Shown here piece after piece: positions 1-7,451 of a stretch of DNA of 64,000 bases (within the stretch, counting starts at the first letter, position 1; each line of letters begins with the position of its first letter). This DNA is from Deltaproteobacteria bacterium HGW-Deltaproteobacteria-18 (GTDB taxonomy: Bacteria; Desulfobacterota; Desulfovibrionia; Desulfovibrionales; Desulfomicrobiaceae). Made by a program: the position numbers and the translations under genes. The notes under the pieces are model-generated. The model worked only from the letters and a program-made list of their open reading frames with translations. It made no database searches and had not been told where the DNA came from. The stretch lies in NCBI GenBank assembly GCA_002841885.1, contig PHBE01000008.1:1-64000 (forward strand), in the 5' to 3' direction.

Positions 1-491
1 AGGAAGGAATTGTGCTGTCCGATGAAGTCCTGCAGGTAGACCATGAGGGTCTGGGTCTTGCTGCCGATCTGTTCCTGGTAGTTGGTCAGGGATTTGAGGG
101 TGTAGTCCCATTCGTCCTTGCCCAGGATGTAGTCCTTGTCCGAATTCGGGTAGCTGAGATTGCGCTCGTCCATGAAGTCCACGAGTTTCTGGGGCATGGG
201 GTAGCAGTCCTTCCCCTTGGTGGTCGTGCCGCTGATGCTTTTGATGCCGACGCCTTCTCCGTTCTTGCCTTTGTTCTGAAGGTCCCGGGCAGTAGCGATC
301 AAGTCGGCGCAGGCCTTCTGCTCGGCCTGGATGTCCTGGATCTGTTTCATGTAGTCGTTGGCTTGATTCTTACATATCTGAGACTGGGCCATCTGCAGCT
401 TGGCGAACATCATCTGGATGCCGCCGGCCGGACCGAGGTCGATATCCGCCATTATCTGGGACAGGCCTTGAGGACCTGTGACTTGTGACAT
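1..491 (-). CDS. T3SS secreted filament/translocator-like protein (partial, 3' end outside window)
   Basis: Open reading frame entering from the left edge on the - strand, about 163 residues visible, no stop inside the window. The start ATG is at 491, with a purine-rich AAGGAT about 6 nt upstream. The protein is Gln/Asp-rich without membrane segments, and its visible C-terminal part has a heptad-like helix ending in a YLQDF motif. Such helices occur in EspA/SseB-like filament proteins and hydrophilic translocators of T3SS; that family placement is from memory and tentative. It lies 55 nt downstream of a small coiled-coil gene, so the pair may be chaperone and substrate. A sigma-54-like element lies upstream of the pair, in keeping with co-regulation with the divergent sctW operon. 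Confidence 0.45.
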   Translation of the reverse strand, partial: MSQVTGPQGLSQIMADIDLGPAGGIQMMFAKLQMAQSQICKNQANDYMKQIQDIQAEQKACADLIATARDLQNKGKNGEGVGIKSISGTTTKGKDCYPMPQKLVDFMDERNLSYPNSDKDYILGKDEWDYTLKSLTNYQEQIGSKTQTLMVYLQDFIGQHNSF

Positions 492-546
492 GTGCGTATC
501 CTTGCTGATATGTGGTTCGATGAATGCGAATGATACCACAATGCCA

Positions 547-843
547 TCAGAGCCGGACAACCCCGCGCCGTCCGGTTCCGGGAGCCTTCGCGCCAGTGAC
601 CGGAGCGGGAGCGCTCTGTGCGGAGCGGGCGGCGCCTTCACGCTTGGCCTTGTCCTGGGCTTCGGACATCATTTTTTGTAATTCCGGAGGCTGGTCCGCA
701 TCCAGTGCCGCCAGCAGATCGTCTTCCGAGATGCCGAGTCCTTTGAGTTGCGCATCGAACTGCGTGTTGAGCCTGGAAAGTTCTTCCTTCAATATCTGGA
801 TTTGCTGCTCTTGTGCATGGAGATCCTTGTCTGAAAAAGCCAT
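547..843 (-). CDS. Small coiled-coil protein, possible T3SS chaperone
   Basis: A 98-residue ORF beginning MAFSDKDL. The start at 843 was preferred over an upstream in-frame codon because AGGAGG lies 5 nt before it. Residues about 5-45 form a charged amphipathic helix (repeated Gln/Glu/Leu). The C-terminal 30 residues are Ala/Gly/Pro-rich and probably disordered. There is no signal peptide and no family I recognise. Its position as first gene before a secreted T3SS protein suggests a chaperone or small secreted component; this is inference from context only. Confidence 0.6.
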   Translation of the reverse strand: MAFSDKDLHAQEQQIQILKEELSRLNTQFDAQLKGLGISEDDLLAALDADQPPELQKMMSEAQDKAKREGAARSAQSAPAPVTGAKAPGTGRRGVVRL

Positions 844-871
844 GTCGTCCTCCTGTTTTTGTTCGTCGAAT

Positions 872-887
872 AGCAGATGGCGTGCCA
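872..887 (-). promoter_or_regulatory. Sigma-54-type (-24/-12) promoter for the left-edge T3SS operon
   Basis: Read on the - strand the element is TGGCACGCCATCTGCT, against the sigma-54 consensus TGGCACG-N4-TTGCW, with the required 10-nt gap between GG and GC. The only deviation from the core is C for the first T of TTGC. It lies about 30 nt upstream of the start at 843, placing transcription initiation near 861. Confidence 0.65.
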
Positions 888-930
888 AAGTCATGTTTAA
901 GCCGTGAGAGCTGGTCTATAGTAAAGTTAA

Positions 931-951
931 GGCGTTTTTTTCGTAAACGCC
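931..951. repeat. 7-bp inverted repeat between divergent T3SS promoters
   Basis: GGCGTTT (931-937) and AAACGCC (945-951) are perfect complements separated by a 7-nt T-rich loop. The repeat sits in the divergent control region between the genes at 843 (-) and 1175 (+). It could be an operator or a short RNA hairpin; no T-tract follows on the + strand, so it is not a convincing terminator. Confidence 0.5.
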
Positions 952-1006
952 GTGGTCATCTGCGCTGTAAAATGTTTTCCAAAGCGGGTGTTATGTTGGC
1001 GGCAAC

Positions 1007-1015
1007 TTTGTAGGC
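1007..1015 (+). promoter_or_regulatory. Candidate enhancer half-site TTTGTAGGC
   Basis: The nonamer TTTGTAGGC, within AACTTTGTAGGC (1004-1015), recurs exactly in the control region of the second T3SS operon at 23.6 kb. Here it is about 100 nt upstream of the sctW -24/-12 element and about 120 nt from the divergent one, a usual distance for a bacterial enhancer-binding protein. Confidence 0.4.
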
Positions 1016-1114
1016 GTTTTTTGCTTATTCAAAGTACTCCAGTTCCTTGATGGAAGCAAGCATTCATCTGTGTTCTTGCGGCATTACGACTCCTGTGATA
1101 CATTATCAAGCTAT

Positions 1115-1130
1115 TGGCGCGAATATTGGT
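1115..1130 (+). promoter_or_regulatory. Sigma-54-type promoter for the sctW operon
   Basis: TGGCGCGAATATTGGT matches TGGCACG-N4-TTGCW at the GG, the C/CG and the TTG positions with correct spacing. It deviates at A to G in the -24 box and C to G in the -12 box. It ends 44 nt before the sctW start. The TGGCGC variant of the -24 box is shared with the element at 23551-23566. Confidence 0.5.
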
Positions 1131-1174
1131 AGGAGCGCGGAGAGACCCGTTTTCCATCGCAGAAGGAGAGGATC

Positions 1175-2311
1175 ATGAGCGTTGATTTTTCCATCAACAC
1201 CCAGTTCGCGCGGCAAGGCCAGGACGCCGGAGTCGCTTCCGCCGGATCGGCCATGACCGGGACGTTCATGGGCCGTCAGGCCGCAGCCGTGACTTCGCCC
1301 ATGTCCCTGCTGGCCGACGCCGCCGAGGAGATGACTTTCGCCGCGGACACGACGGACGAGTTCGAACTGGCCGACCGCAAGGAGCGCAAGAAGACCTCCG
1401 AATCCCTGATCGAGCGGGTGCAGATGTATCAGGAAATGATGCACGAGGCCGGCAAGACGCAGGACATGGACGAACTGACCCGCCGATTGCGCCATGGCGG
1501 AGGCAAGGATCAGGCCTTGCGTGAGGCTCGCGAGCAATTCCCTGACCCGTCGGACGCCTGGGCGGCCCTGGCCGGGGCCCTGGATACGCTGGAGAGGGAA
1601 GGAGTTGACGCGTCGGTGTGCGACGGCATTCGGGCCGCCATGGACGAGTTGCGGGCGCAGGAGGGGCCGGCCATCCACGCCGGCATCCAGGGGGCCCTGG
1701 CTGCCAGGGAGTTCGACGGCCTCGGCTCCTCGGACGATCTGCGGGGCATGTATCGTCAGACCGTGCTTGATTTCGGGACCGTCAACGACGTTCTGGCCCA
1801 TGTTCTCGAACGCCACGGCGACGTCGGCTTCGACAAGGCCATGGATTTTTTGTTCCGTGCCCTGGGCAACGATCTGGCCGCGGACATCCCCAGCATGGAC
1901 AAGACGCATCTGGAAAGCGTGCACGCAAACCTGGGCCAGGTGCGGCTGCTGCAAAGCGCCCATACGCTGTGCGACAAGATGCTTGAGCGCTGGGAGAACG
2001 TGCATGGCGTGCAGGGGGTGCGTGACGGATCCCTGCGGCCCATGGACCTTTTGGGAGAGATCGTGGGGCTGCGCAACGAACGCTTCCTCGGAGCCATGCA
2101 TATCGATCGGATCACAGTTCGGGCGCAGGCCCCGGACATCGAACACGAGGTTCTTTTTCTGCAGGAAATGCTCAACATGACACGAAGTTTCCCGTCGCAA
2201 CTCTTCGAAGGCGACCAGGAGCGCATGAAAGTGCTCGATGCCGTACAGGAGCGCGTCGATAACGCCATTGCCCGCGAGGACGATTTTCTCGCGGCCCAGG
2301 AAGAGGGCTGA
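1175..2311 (+). CDS. sctW: T3SS gatekeeper SctW (YopN/InvE/MxiC family)
   Basis: A 378-residue protein with AAGGAG before the ATG. YopN/InvE-type proteins plug the export gate in the cytoplasm and set the order in which translocators and effectors leave. The N-terminal 60 residues are polar and Ser/Ala-rich, as expected for a secretion signal and chaperone-binding segment. The rest is all-helical, with the SctW hallmark of repeated acidic helices. The length suggests the TyeA-like C-terminal part is fused, as in InvE and MxiC rather than split YopN/TyeA. It is first in the operon, 2 nt before a SycN-like chaperone gene, repeating the yopN-sycN-yscX-yscY-lcrD order of Yersinia. The sigma-54-like promoter lies immediately upstream. 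Confidence 0.85.
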   Translation: MSVDFSINTQFARQGQDAGVASAGSAMTGTFMGRQAAAVTSPMSLLADAAEEMTFAADTTDEFELADRKERKKTSESLIERVQMYQEMMHEAGKTQDMDELTRRLRHGGGKDQALREAREQFPDPSDAWAALAGALDTLEREGVDASVCDGIRAAMDELRAQEGPAIHAGIQGALAAREFDGLGSSDDLRGMYRQTVLDFGTVNDVLAHVLERHGDVGFDKAMDFLFRALGNDLAADIPSMDKTHLESVHANLGQVRLLQSAHTLCDKMLERWENVHGVQGVRDGSLRPMDLLGEIVGLRNERFLGAMHIDRITVRAQAPDIEHEVLFLQEMLNMTRSFPSQLFEGDQERMKVLDAVQERVDNAIAREDDFLAAQEEG

Positions 2312-2313
2312 CC

Positions 2314-2670
2314 ATGCTTGATCGTGAAATCGCTGAATTCGGTCGCCGAATGGGCATGCCGGGCTTCGCCCTCGTCGGCGGCGATGTCGCCGCCCTGGAT
2401 GTCGAGAGTCTCGGTCGCGTGTATTTTGAAAGGGGCGAGGGGGAGCTTCTCGTTTACCTCGCGTTCCCGATCCCGGCGCATGATGCAAAAGCCCCGCAAC
2501 GGGTGCTGGAGCTGTGTGGATATCGCCATGCCCATCCCATGCCCCTTTGCGGCGGAGTGCACGCGGGCAATGCCGTGCTCCTGACCCGGATGGACGAGCG
2601 CACCGTTACGGCCGCCATGCTTGAGAACGCCATTGCATTTCTTGGAAAGATGCAGGAACGCATCGCATAA
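2314..2670 (+). CDS. sycN: SycN-like T3SS chaperone
   Basis: A 118-residue acidic protein beginning 2 nt after sctW. Its pattern follows SycN over most of the length: an N-terminal helix with GMP, a strand around DVESLGRVYFE, the LLVYLA strand, a LCGG turn, a MDER segment and a C-terminal amphipathic helix. SycN with YscB binds the gatekeeper and escorts it to the export gate. Gene order (gatekeeper, SycN, later SctX, SctY, SctV) is the strongest support. A generic CesT-fold chaperone is the alternative. Confidence 0.7.
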   Translation: MLDREIAEFGRRMGMPGFALVGGDVAALDVESLGRVYFERGEGELLVYLAFPIPAHDAKAPQRVLELCGYRHAHPMPLCGGVHAGNAVLLTRMDERTVTAAMLENAIAFLGKMQERIA

Positions 2671-2724
2671 TTTCTCTAATTTTTCATTTTCATACCACAA
2701 ATTTCGATGCCATGAGGAGACGCC

Positions 2725-3231
2725 ATGGAAACGCAGGTCTTTATCGATGCGCTGAGTCAGGCCTTGGGACAGCAAGTGGAAAAGGACGGGGAGGGGGCTT
2801 ATGCCTTTCTGCTCGACGGCGTGCCGGTGCTGCTGCATTACAGGCCGTCGGATTCATCCTTTTTGCTGCACATGGAGATCGGGTATCCGACAGGTCTGGG
2901 CGGACGGATTCATGCCCGCTTGCTCGGAGCGAATTTTCTGCTCTCCGAGACCCATGGTGCAGCCATCAGCCTGGATGAGCGTACGGGCCTGGCCTTTATG
3001 GAGTTGGCCTTGAAGCTGAACGGTCTTGACGGGGCCGGTTTTGTGGCCCGGATCGAGGGATTTGTCGCCCTGGCCGATGAGTGGACCAGACGTTTGCAGG
3101 AATGGAACGATGAAATCGAATCCCAGACTGGGGGCCGGGTCGAGACCTTTCTACGCGAGTTGGAAAGTGGAGTTCCGGAAGATCAGATCGACGAAGCCAA
3201 AGCAGCGGTAATGCCCATGATCCGGGTGTGA
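2725..3231 (+). CDS. CesT/Tir-type T3SS chaperone, probably for the downstream effector
   Basis: 168 residues, with ATGAGGAGACGCC before the ATG at 2725. The N-terminal 120 residues have the class I chaperone pattern of helix, AYAFLLDGVPVLLHY strands, and FLLHMEIG followed by a long acidic helix; pI looks low and there is no signal peptide. The C-terminal 40 residues are an extra charged helix. It lies 49 nt upstream of a 1096-residue putative effector. The same chaperone-then-giant-protein layout recurs at 23.4-20.4 kb, so this is probably the dedicated secretion chaperone of that protein. Confidence 0.7.
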   Translation: METQVFIDALSQALGQQVEKDGEGAYAFLLDGVPVLLHYRPSDSSFLLHMEIGYPTGLGGRIHARLLGANFLLSETHGAAISLDERTGLAFMELALKLNGLDGAGFVARIEGFVALADEWTRRLQEWNDEIESQTGGRVETFLRELESGVPEDQIDEAKAAVMPMIRV

Positions 3232-3280
3232 GTCGGCGGTTGCCATATTTCAAACTGATTCACGATCATTCGGAGGGTTC

Positions 3281-6200
3281 ATGGCACTGAGCATTGATAA
3301 TTTTTTCCGTCAGACCGAAGTCGGGGCAACGCAGAACGATCAGAAAGTTTATGTGCGCCAGGACGAAAAACTGGCCAAGAAGTCGGCTTTTTCCGTTTTT
3401 CAGGGGCACGCCCGGGCCAGGGAAAACGATACGACGGCCAAGGCCTTTCTTGACACCATCCGCCGCGACCCAGTTTACAGTAAGTATATCGACATTGCCA
3501 AAGGAGTGCTCGATGCCAATCGGCAGGAAGGCAAACCCCTGCGCACACGCCATATTTCCATGGTCAGGGAGCAGGTGGATCGCCAATTGTCCCTCGATTT
3601 GGGCCAGGCCATCGCTTTCGGCCAGCAGTTGGCCAAAGACGGCGTGATTCCCGATGGATTCGGGACTTCTTTTGGCCAGTTTTGCATGACACATGCCCTG
3701 GGCGGCCAGGCTCTTAATGGAGGAGCCCTGCCCGGTGAACTGCTGCGGGACTTTCTCCAGGCCGAAGTGGCGGATCAGCATGTGGCCAAACTCTGCCGGG
3801 ACAGGGGCATGGGCGATGTCTCAATGCCGGTGACTGCGATTTTAAGCGGTGCGGGACTTGTCTCCGAGGGGATGAACCGCGCCTTCGAAGGTCCAAATCT
3901 GGACGCGCGGGCCTTGCGTTTCACGGATGTCATGGGCGTGCTTGAAGGCACTCTGTCCAAGGCTTTCGATGTGTTGCAGGAGTTGCGGGATGACAAGAAG
4001 CTTCTGGAGGGATTCACGGAGCGTGAGGACATGCCGCAGCGATTGCAGACCATGATTCAGGCCGTGGACAGCCATGCCATAAGCCGGGATGAACTGGGAT
4101 CCTTTTATTTCACGGTGAGCACAGCAGAACTGGATGTGCGCACCTCCCTCGGACAGAGCAAGGCCGTGCGTTCTTTTCAGCTCGCCAATCTTGGGACGAC
4201 CATTTGTGAGAATCTCTTGGCCGAGTTGGGCTTGCCGACGAATCTTGGATCGCCTCTGGCGCATCATCCGGACGTGCAGTCCGAGGCGCGCAAAAATTTG
4301 GACAATCTGGTCCCTCCGCCGGCCATGCCTGCCGAGGACCAGGCCAGGACCGCACTGGAAGGGGCGTTGCGGGCATTCATGGATAAAAAATTGCCTGCGG
4401 TCAGGGAGTTTGTGGCCATGTCAGCCAACCCTCCTGTTGAAATCAAACCCAAGGCCTTGTCACCCGCGACCCTGCCCAGATTCATAAATGTCCTGTTGGA
4501 AGAGGACGCCTTGCTTGATCCTCTCCTGGGAGGAAACATGCCGCCGGACTTTCTGCAGCGGGTGGAACGGCAATGTAATGCTGCTAAATCGTGCGCCCAC
4601 GGCATGAGTGATTTCGGCGCTGACGATTTTGCGAATGTTCAGAAGGGAGCCATCCACCTGATGCTGGCGAAGCGAGGCGTGGAAGCCGGGCAATACAAGG
4701 CATTGCTGCAAGCCACGGTCGACAGATTCGGCCCGTTGGCTTCGGAGTTGGCCAACGTCAGCCAGGCATGCATCGAAGGAAAGCTGGGAGGCCTGGAAAG
4801 CGGTTTGCGTGAGACCTCGCAGTGGTTATTCAGCACCCTGAATTCGTATTTTGCCGCTATCATTGCTTTCGTCCCCGAGGACGCATTGGACGACATGGGC
4901 GTGCCGGGTGCGAACTTCTTCGAACGCGTCGGCAATCTTTGGAAAGAGAGTTTTGATCGCGAACTGTCTCTGGAGGAATTGTCCGATCCGGTCTGGGCTT
5001 TTGTCCGGGAGCAGGAATTGAAAGCGACCCTGGGCGGCATAGACGATCTGCCCGAACCGCAGCGCAAAGCCCCGATTCCCGGTGCCTTCACGCCAGAGCA
5101 GAAGGGCGTGATGAAGGACATGGCCATTTCAACGGGACTGCGAGACATAAGTCTGATTACGCGGCTGGCCGATATGGCTCGGAGTAATGTTTCGAGCATT
5201 GGGCACATGTGCCGTGATCAGAACACGGTCGCCAACATTGCGGACGCCGTTCTGTACATGACCAGGGAGCTTGAACCGTTGTTCCGCGAGATGAAGGATC
5301 ATCCCGTGGCCAACCAGGAAGACGCTCTGGTTGGCGTGCTGACGATGGCCATTGGTTTTTCCGGGCAAGAGCCGGCCGAGTTGCGCAACATGTTCGAGAG
5401 TCTCAGCGGGGAGCTTGGGCAACAGGTGTCCGGAGCCTTCATGCACGTTGCCGAAATGGACGTTAAGAATCAGCCGCGCATGCTCAGCGCCACCCGGATG
5501 ATGGAGGAATTGCGTCTGCAAAGTGGCGCCAGGCTTGGCATCAATGTGGAACGCGACCCCTTGCATTTCACACGGAACGTATCCGAAAGGCACCAGATTC
5601 CTGGCTTGCTCATGGAGAGAATCAGGACCTATGCTTCAACGGCATTTTCGGACCTGGACATCAGGCTCGGACAGGTCGTGCCACCTCTCGGCCCGACTCA
5701 ACTGGAGGCACTGCACTCCATCGCCGGTCGGCTTGAAGCGTCGGTGCCGCCACCTCAGCGCGCACTGATTTCGGGGTTGCTGCAGGGTAATGCCCGAAAC
5801 CTGCTCGCCGCCCAGGAGTCCAATGGGGAGCAGCCGTTATCCGCGTCCCAGATCTGGCAGGTCGTGACAAAACACGCAGTGCCGGAGAACCTTGAGGAAA
5901 ACGTTTTGGGAGGACGTTTGCTCGATCATGTGGTTTCAACGTACGACCAGGCCCTGCAGATCGCCTGCCCGGACTTGTTCGAGGGACAACGGGAAGCCAC
6001 GGTTTTCAGCGCGTTCTTTCTCGGTCTGTCGTTTCCCAAGCTCATGGAGCTGACGCTTCCGGGCGCGCGGCTGACGCAGGATGACGTGTGCGTGGATTTG
6101 GGCATGTCCAGCCTGCGGGATTACACTCGGGAAAATGCCTACGGCCTGACCACGGACTTCAGGCGTCGCGGTCGGAACACGGTCATGCGCTTTGAGTCCT

Positions 6201-6571
6201 CGGATGGGCGGGTGCTCAAGACCTCCCCCTTTGGCATCACGGACGCCGAAAACGTGCCCAGTCATCCTCACTTCCGGAAAATAATGGCTCATGCCCAGAG
6301 CATGAGCGCATCGCCGGCCCAGAAGGCCAGGATGCTGCAGGCTTTCAGCCAGGCCGCGCTGGTCATGTCCCGGTTGTTGAGCACGACTTTTCCGGGCATC
6401 GAGTTCAGCGAGCACGGCAATTTCTCGGTGACAGCCACGCAACGCGACGATACCACCGTCGTGATCAATATCGATTCCGATCCTGGATTGCCGTTGCGCT
6501 TTCATCAGCAATACATCATTGAACCCAACGGTGATCACCGCTGTACGGAATTTGTGATGGAGCGCAGGTAG
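3281..6571 (+). CDS. Giant putative T3SS effector (1096 residues)
   Basis: No enzyme family recognised. The start ATG is preceded by GGAGGG. The protein is soluble, largely helical, Met/Gln-rich, with no signal peptide or membrane span, and is encoded inside the T3SS operon immediately after a CesT-like chaperone. Residues about 780-830 (STAFSDLDIRLG, then ASVPPPQRALISGLL) match a segment of the 834-residue protein at 20426-22930 (STRFDHLDVRIG, then ASLTPDQRAQLRDLL). The last about 100 residues of both end in a similar Met/Ala-helix plus beta-rich tail ((M/A)LQAF..AA, later EHG/MHGG and an acidic strand). The shared modules point to a paralogous effector family. An export regulator or needle-length protein is possible but the size argues against it. 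Confidence 0.6.
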   Translation: MALSIDNFFRQTEVGATQNDQKVYVRQDEKLAKKSAFSVFQGHARARENDTTAKAFLDTIRRDPVYSKYIDIAKGVLDANRQEGKPLRTRHISMVREQVDRQLSLDLGQAIAFGQQLAKDGVIPDGFGTSFGQFCMTHALGGQALNGGALPGELLRDFLQAEVADQHVAKLCRDRGMGDVSMPVTAILSGAGLVSEGMNRAFEGPNLDARALRFTDVMGVLEGTLSKAFDVLQELRDDKKLLEGFTEREDMPQRLQTMIQAVDSHAISRDELGSFYFTVSTAELDVRTSLGQSKAVRSFQLANLGTTICENLLAELGLPTNLGSPLAHHPDVQSEARKNLDNLVPPPAMPAEDQARTALEGALRAFMDKKLPAVREFVAMSANPPVEIKPKALSPATLPRFINVLLEEDALLDPLLGGNMPPDFLQRVERQCNAAKSCAHGMSDFGADDFANVQKGAIHLMLAKRGVEAGQYKALLQATVDRFGPLASELANVSQACIEGKLGGLESGLRETSQWLFSTLNSYFAAIIAFVPEDALDDMGVPGANFFERVGNLWKESFDRELSLEELSDPVWAFVREQELKATLGGIDDLPEPQRKAPIPGAFTPEQKGVMKDMAISTGLRDISLITRLADMARSNVSSIGHMCRDQNTVANIADAVLYMTRELEPLFREMKDHPVANQEDALVGVLTMAIGFSGQEPAELRNMFESLSGELGQQVSGAFMHVAEMDVKNQPRMLSATRMMEELRLQSGARLGINVERDPLHFTRNVSERHQIPGLLMERIRTYASTAFSDLDIRLGQVVPPLGPTQLEALHSIAGRLEASVPPPQRALISGLLQGNARNLLAAQESNGEQPLSASQIWQVVTKHAVPENLEENVLGGRLLDHVVSTYDQALQIACPDLFEGQREATVFSAFFLGLSFPKLMELTLPGARLTQDDVCVDLGMSSLRDYTRENAYGLTTDFRRRGRNTVMRFESSDGRVLKTSPFGITDAENVPSHPHFRKIMAHAQSMSASPAQKARMLQAFSQAALVMSRLLSTTFPGIEFSEHGNFSVTATQRDDTTVVINIDSDPGLPLRFHQQYIIEPNGDHRCTEFVMERR

Positions 6572-6634
6572 AGACGACTGGGGATTATCCTTCGTCTTTG
6601 TGGCGGTTAATGACTTTTGCAAATCGGAGTTTTC

Positions 6635-7009
6635 ATGGTTTCATCCATCAATAATCTGCTCGATCCGTCCCTGGGGATTCAGGATATCCTGGACCCGGGA
6701 CTTTCCGCCGACGGACAACTGCCCCAGGCCAGGCCGCTGGCTGCCAACGTGCTGCGCGAGGCCGGCCTGGAGGAACTGTATTCGCCCCTCAACGCCGCCA
6801 GGCTTGTGGAGCAGGCGCTGTGTCCGGACGTGGGCGACGGCGAGTTGCTGCGGCCCGAGGTTTTCGCCGCCAACCTGCGCGAAAGCTTCGAGGCCTTGAA
6901 GGACAGCCAGAATCCTGAAGTGCGGGATTTTCTGAACACGGATCTGCGCCTGTTGCTGGAGAATCGGGACCTTCTGCAGGCCTACACCGGTCTGATGATC
7001 GGAGGCTAG
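6635..7009 (+). CDS. sctX: T3SS export component SctX (YscX family)
   Basis: 124 residues from the ATG at 6635, preceded by CGGAG; an upstream TTG in frame is less likely. YscX is 122 residues and is secreted; with YscY it binds the cytoplasmic domain of SctV and is needed for export. Visible pattern: a disordered N-terminus with LSADGQLP, a Leu-Tyr-Ser-Pro segment, then helices rich in Leu/Arg ending in LLLENRDLLQAY. The identification relies on size, this pattern and position directly before sctY and sctV, as in the Yersinia virA operon. SctX/SctY occur in only some T3SS families (Ysc/Ssc-like and chlamydial). Confidence 0.7.
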   Translation: MVSSINNLLDPSLGIQDILDPGLSADGQLPQARPLAANVLREAGLEELYSPLNAARLVEQALCPDVGDGELLRPEVFAANLRESFEALKDSQNPEVRDFLNTDLRLLLENRDLLQAYTGLMIGG

Positions 7010-7010
7010 C

Positions 7011-7451
7011 TTGAATCTGCAGCGACAGCACCGCGAGACCCTGCTCATTCTTGGATACATGTATTTGCGCATGGGCGAACTGGAGCGGGCAGGCCGCCTT
7101 TTCGCCGCCCTCATCGCCGTGTCCGGGGAACGGACCGGGAGCTCCGGCACGCCGGCCCTGGATTTTCTTGACCGCTTGGCCCACGCCAGCATGGCGATGG
7201 TGGATCTGGAGCGCGACGATCCGGGAGCGGCCCTGGACAACCTGCACAAGGCCATGGACGGTCGCGTCCTCTCCTCCCGCGAGGCCGCCCTGCACCTGCT
7301 GCGTGCCCGGGCCCTGTGGCGGCAGGATCGGCGCGAGGAGGCCAGGCAGGCGGTGGACGCCTTCATCGGACTGGGCGGACGCCTTGACGGCGGCCAGTCC
7401 GACGGGGATGCAAAGTCGGCCCGATCAGATAAAAGCGGGACCAGAGCATGA
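7011..7451 (+). CDS. sctY: T3SS chaperone SctY (YscY family, TPR-like)
   Basis: 146 residues from a TTG codon 1 nt after the sctX stop; GGAGG ends 5 nt upstream. Two TPR-like helical hairpins are seen at residues about 8-40 (LLILGYMYLRMGELERAG) and 60-110 (Ala-rich helices with ALHLLRARALW). The Asp/Ser/Arg tail is poorly conserved. YscY is the cognate chaperone of YscX and contacts SctV. The 3' end overlaps sctV by 4 nt (ATGA), implying translational coupling. The length is about 30 residues above YscY because of the tail. Confidence 0.7.
   Translation: MNLQRQHRETLLILGYMYLRMGELERAGRLFAALIAVSGERTGSSGTPALDFLDRLAHASMAMVDLERDDPGAALDNLHKAMDGRVLSSREAALHLLRARALWRQDRREEARQAVDAFIGLGGRLDGGQSDGDAKSARSDKSGTRA

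Noticed and set aside
12-488. 158-codon + strand ORF at the left edge
   Set aside because: It is antisense to the - strand reading frame starting at 491, which has a better start, T3SS context and a sigma-54-like promoter.
1106-2488. 460-codon - strand ORF opposite sctW
   Set aside because: Shadow of sctW in GC-rich DNA; His/Gln-rich composition without a plausible domain and no ribosome site.
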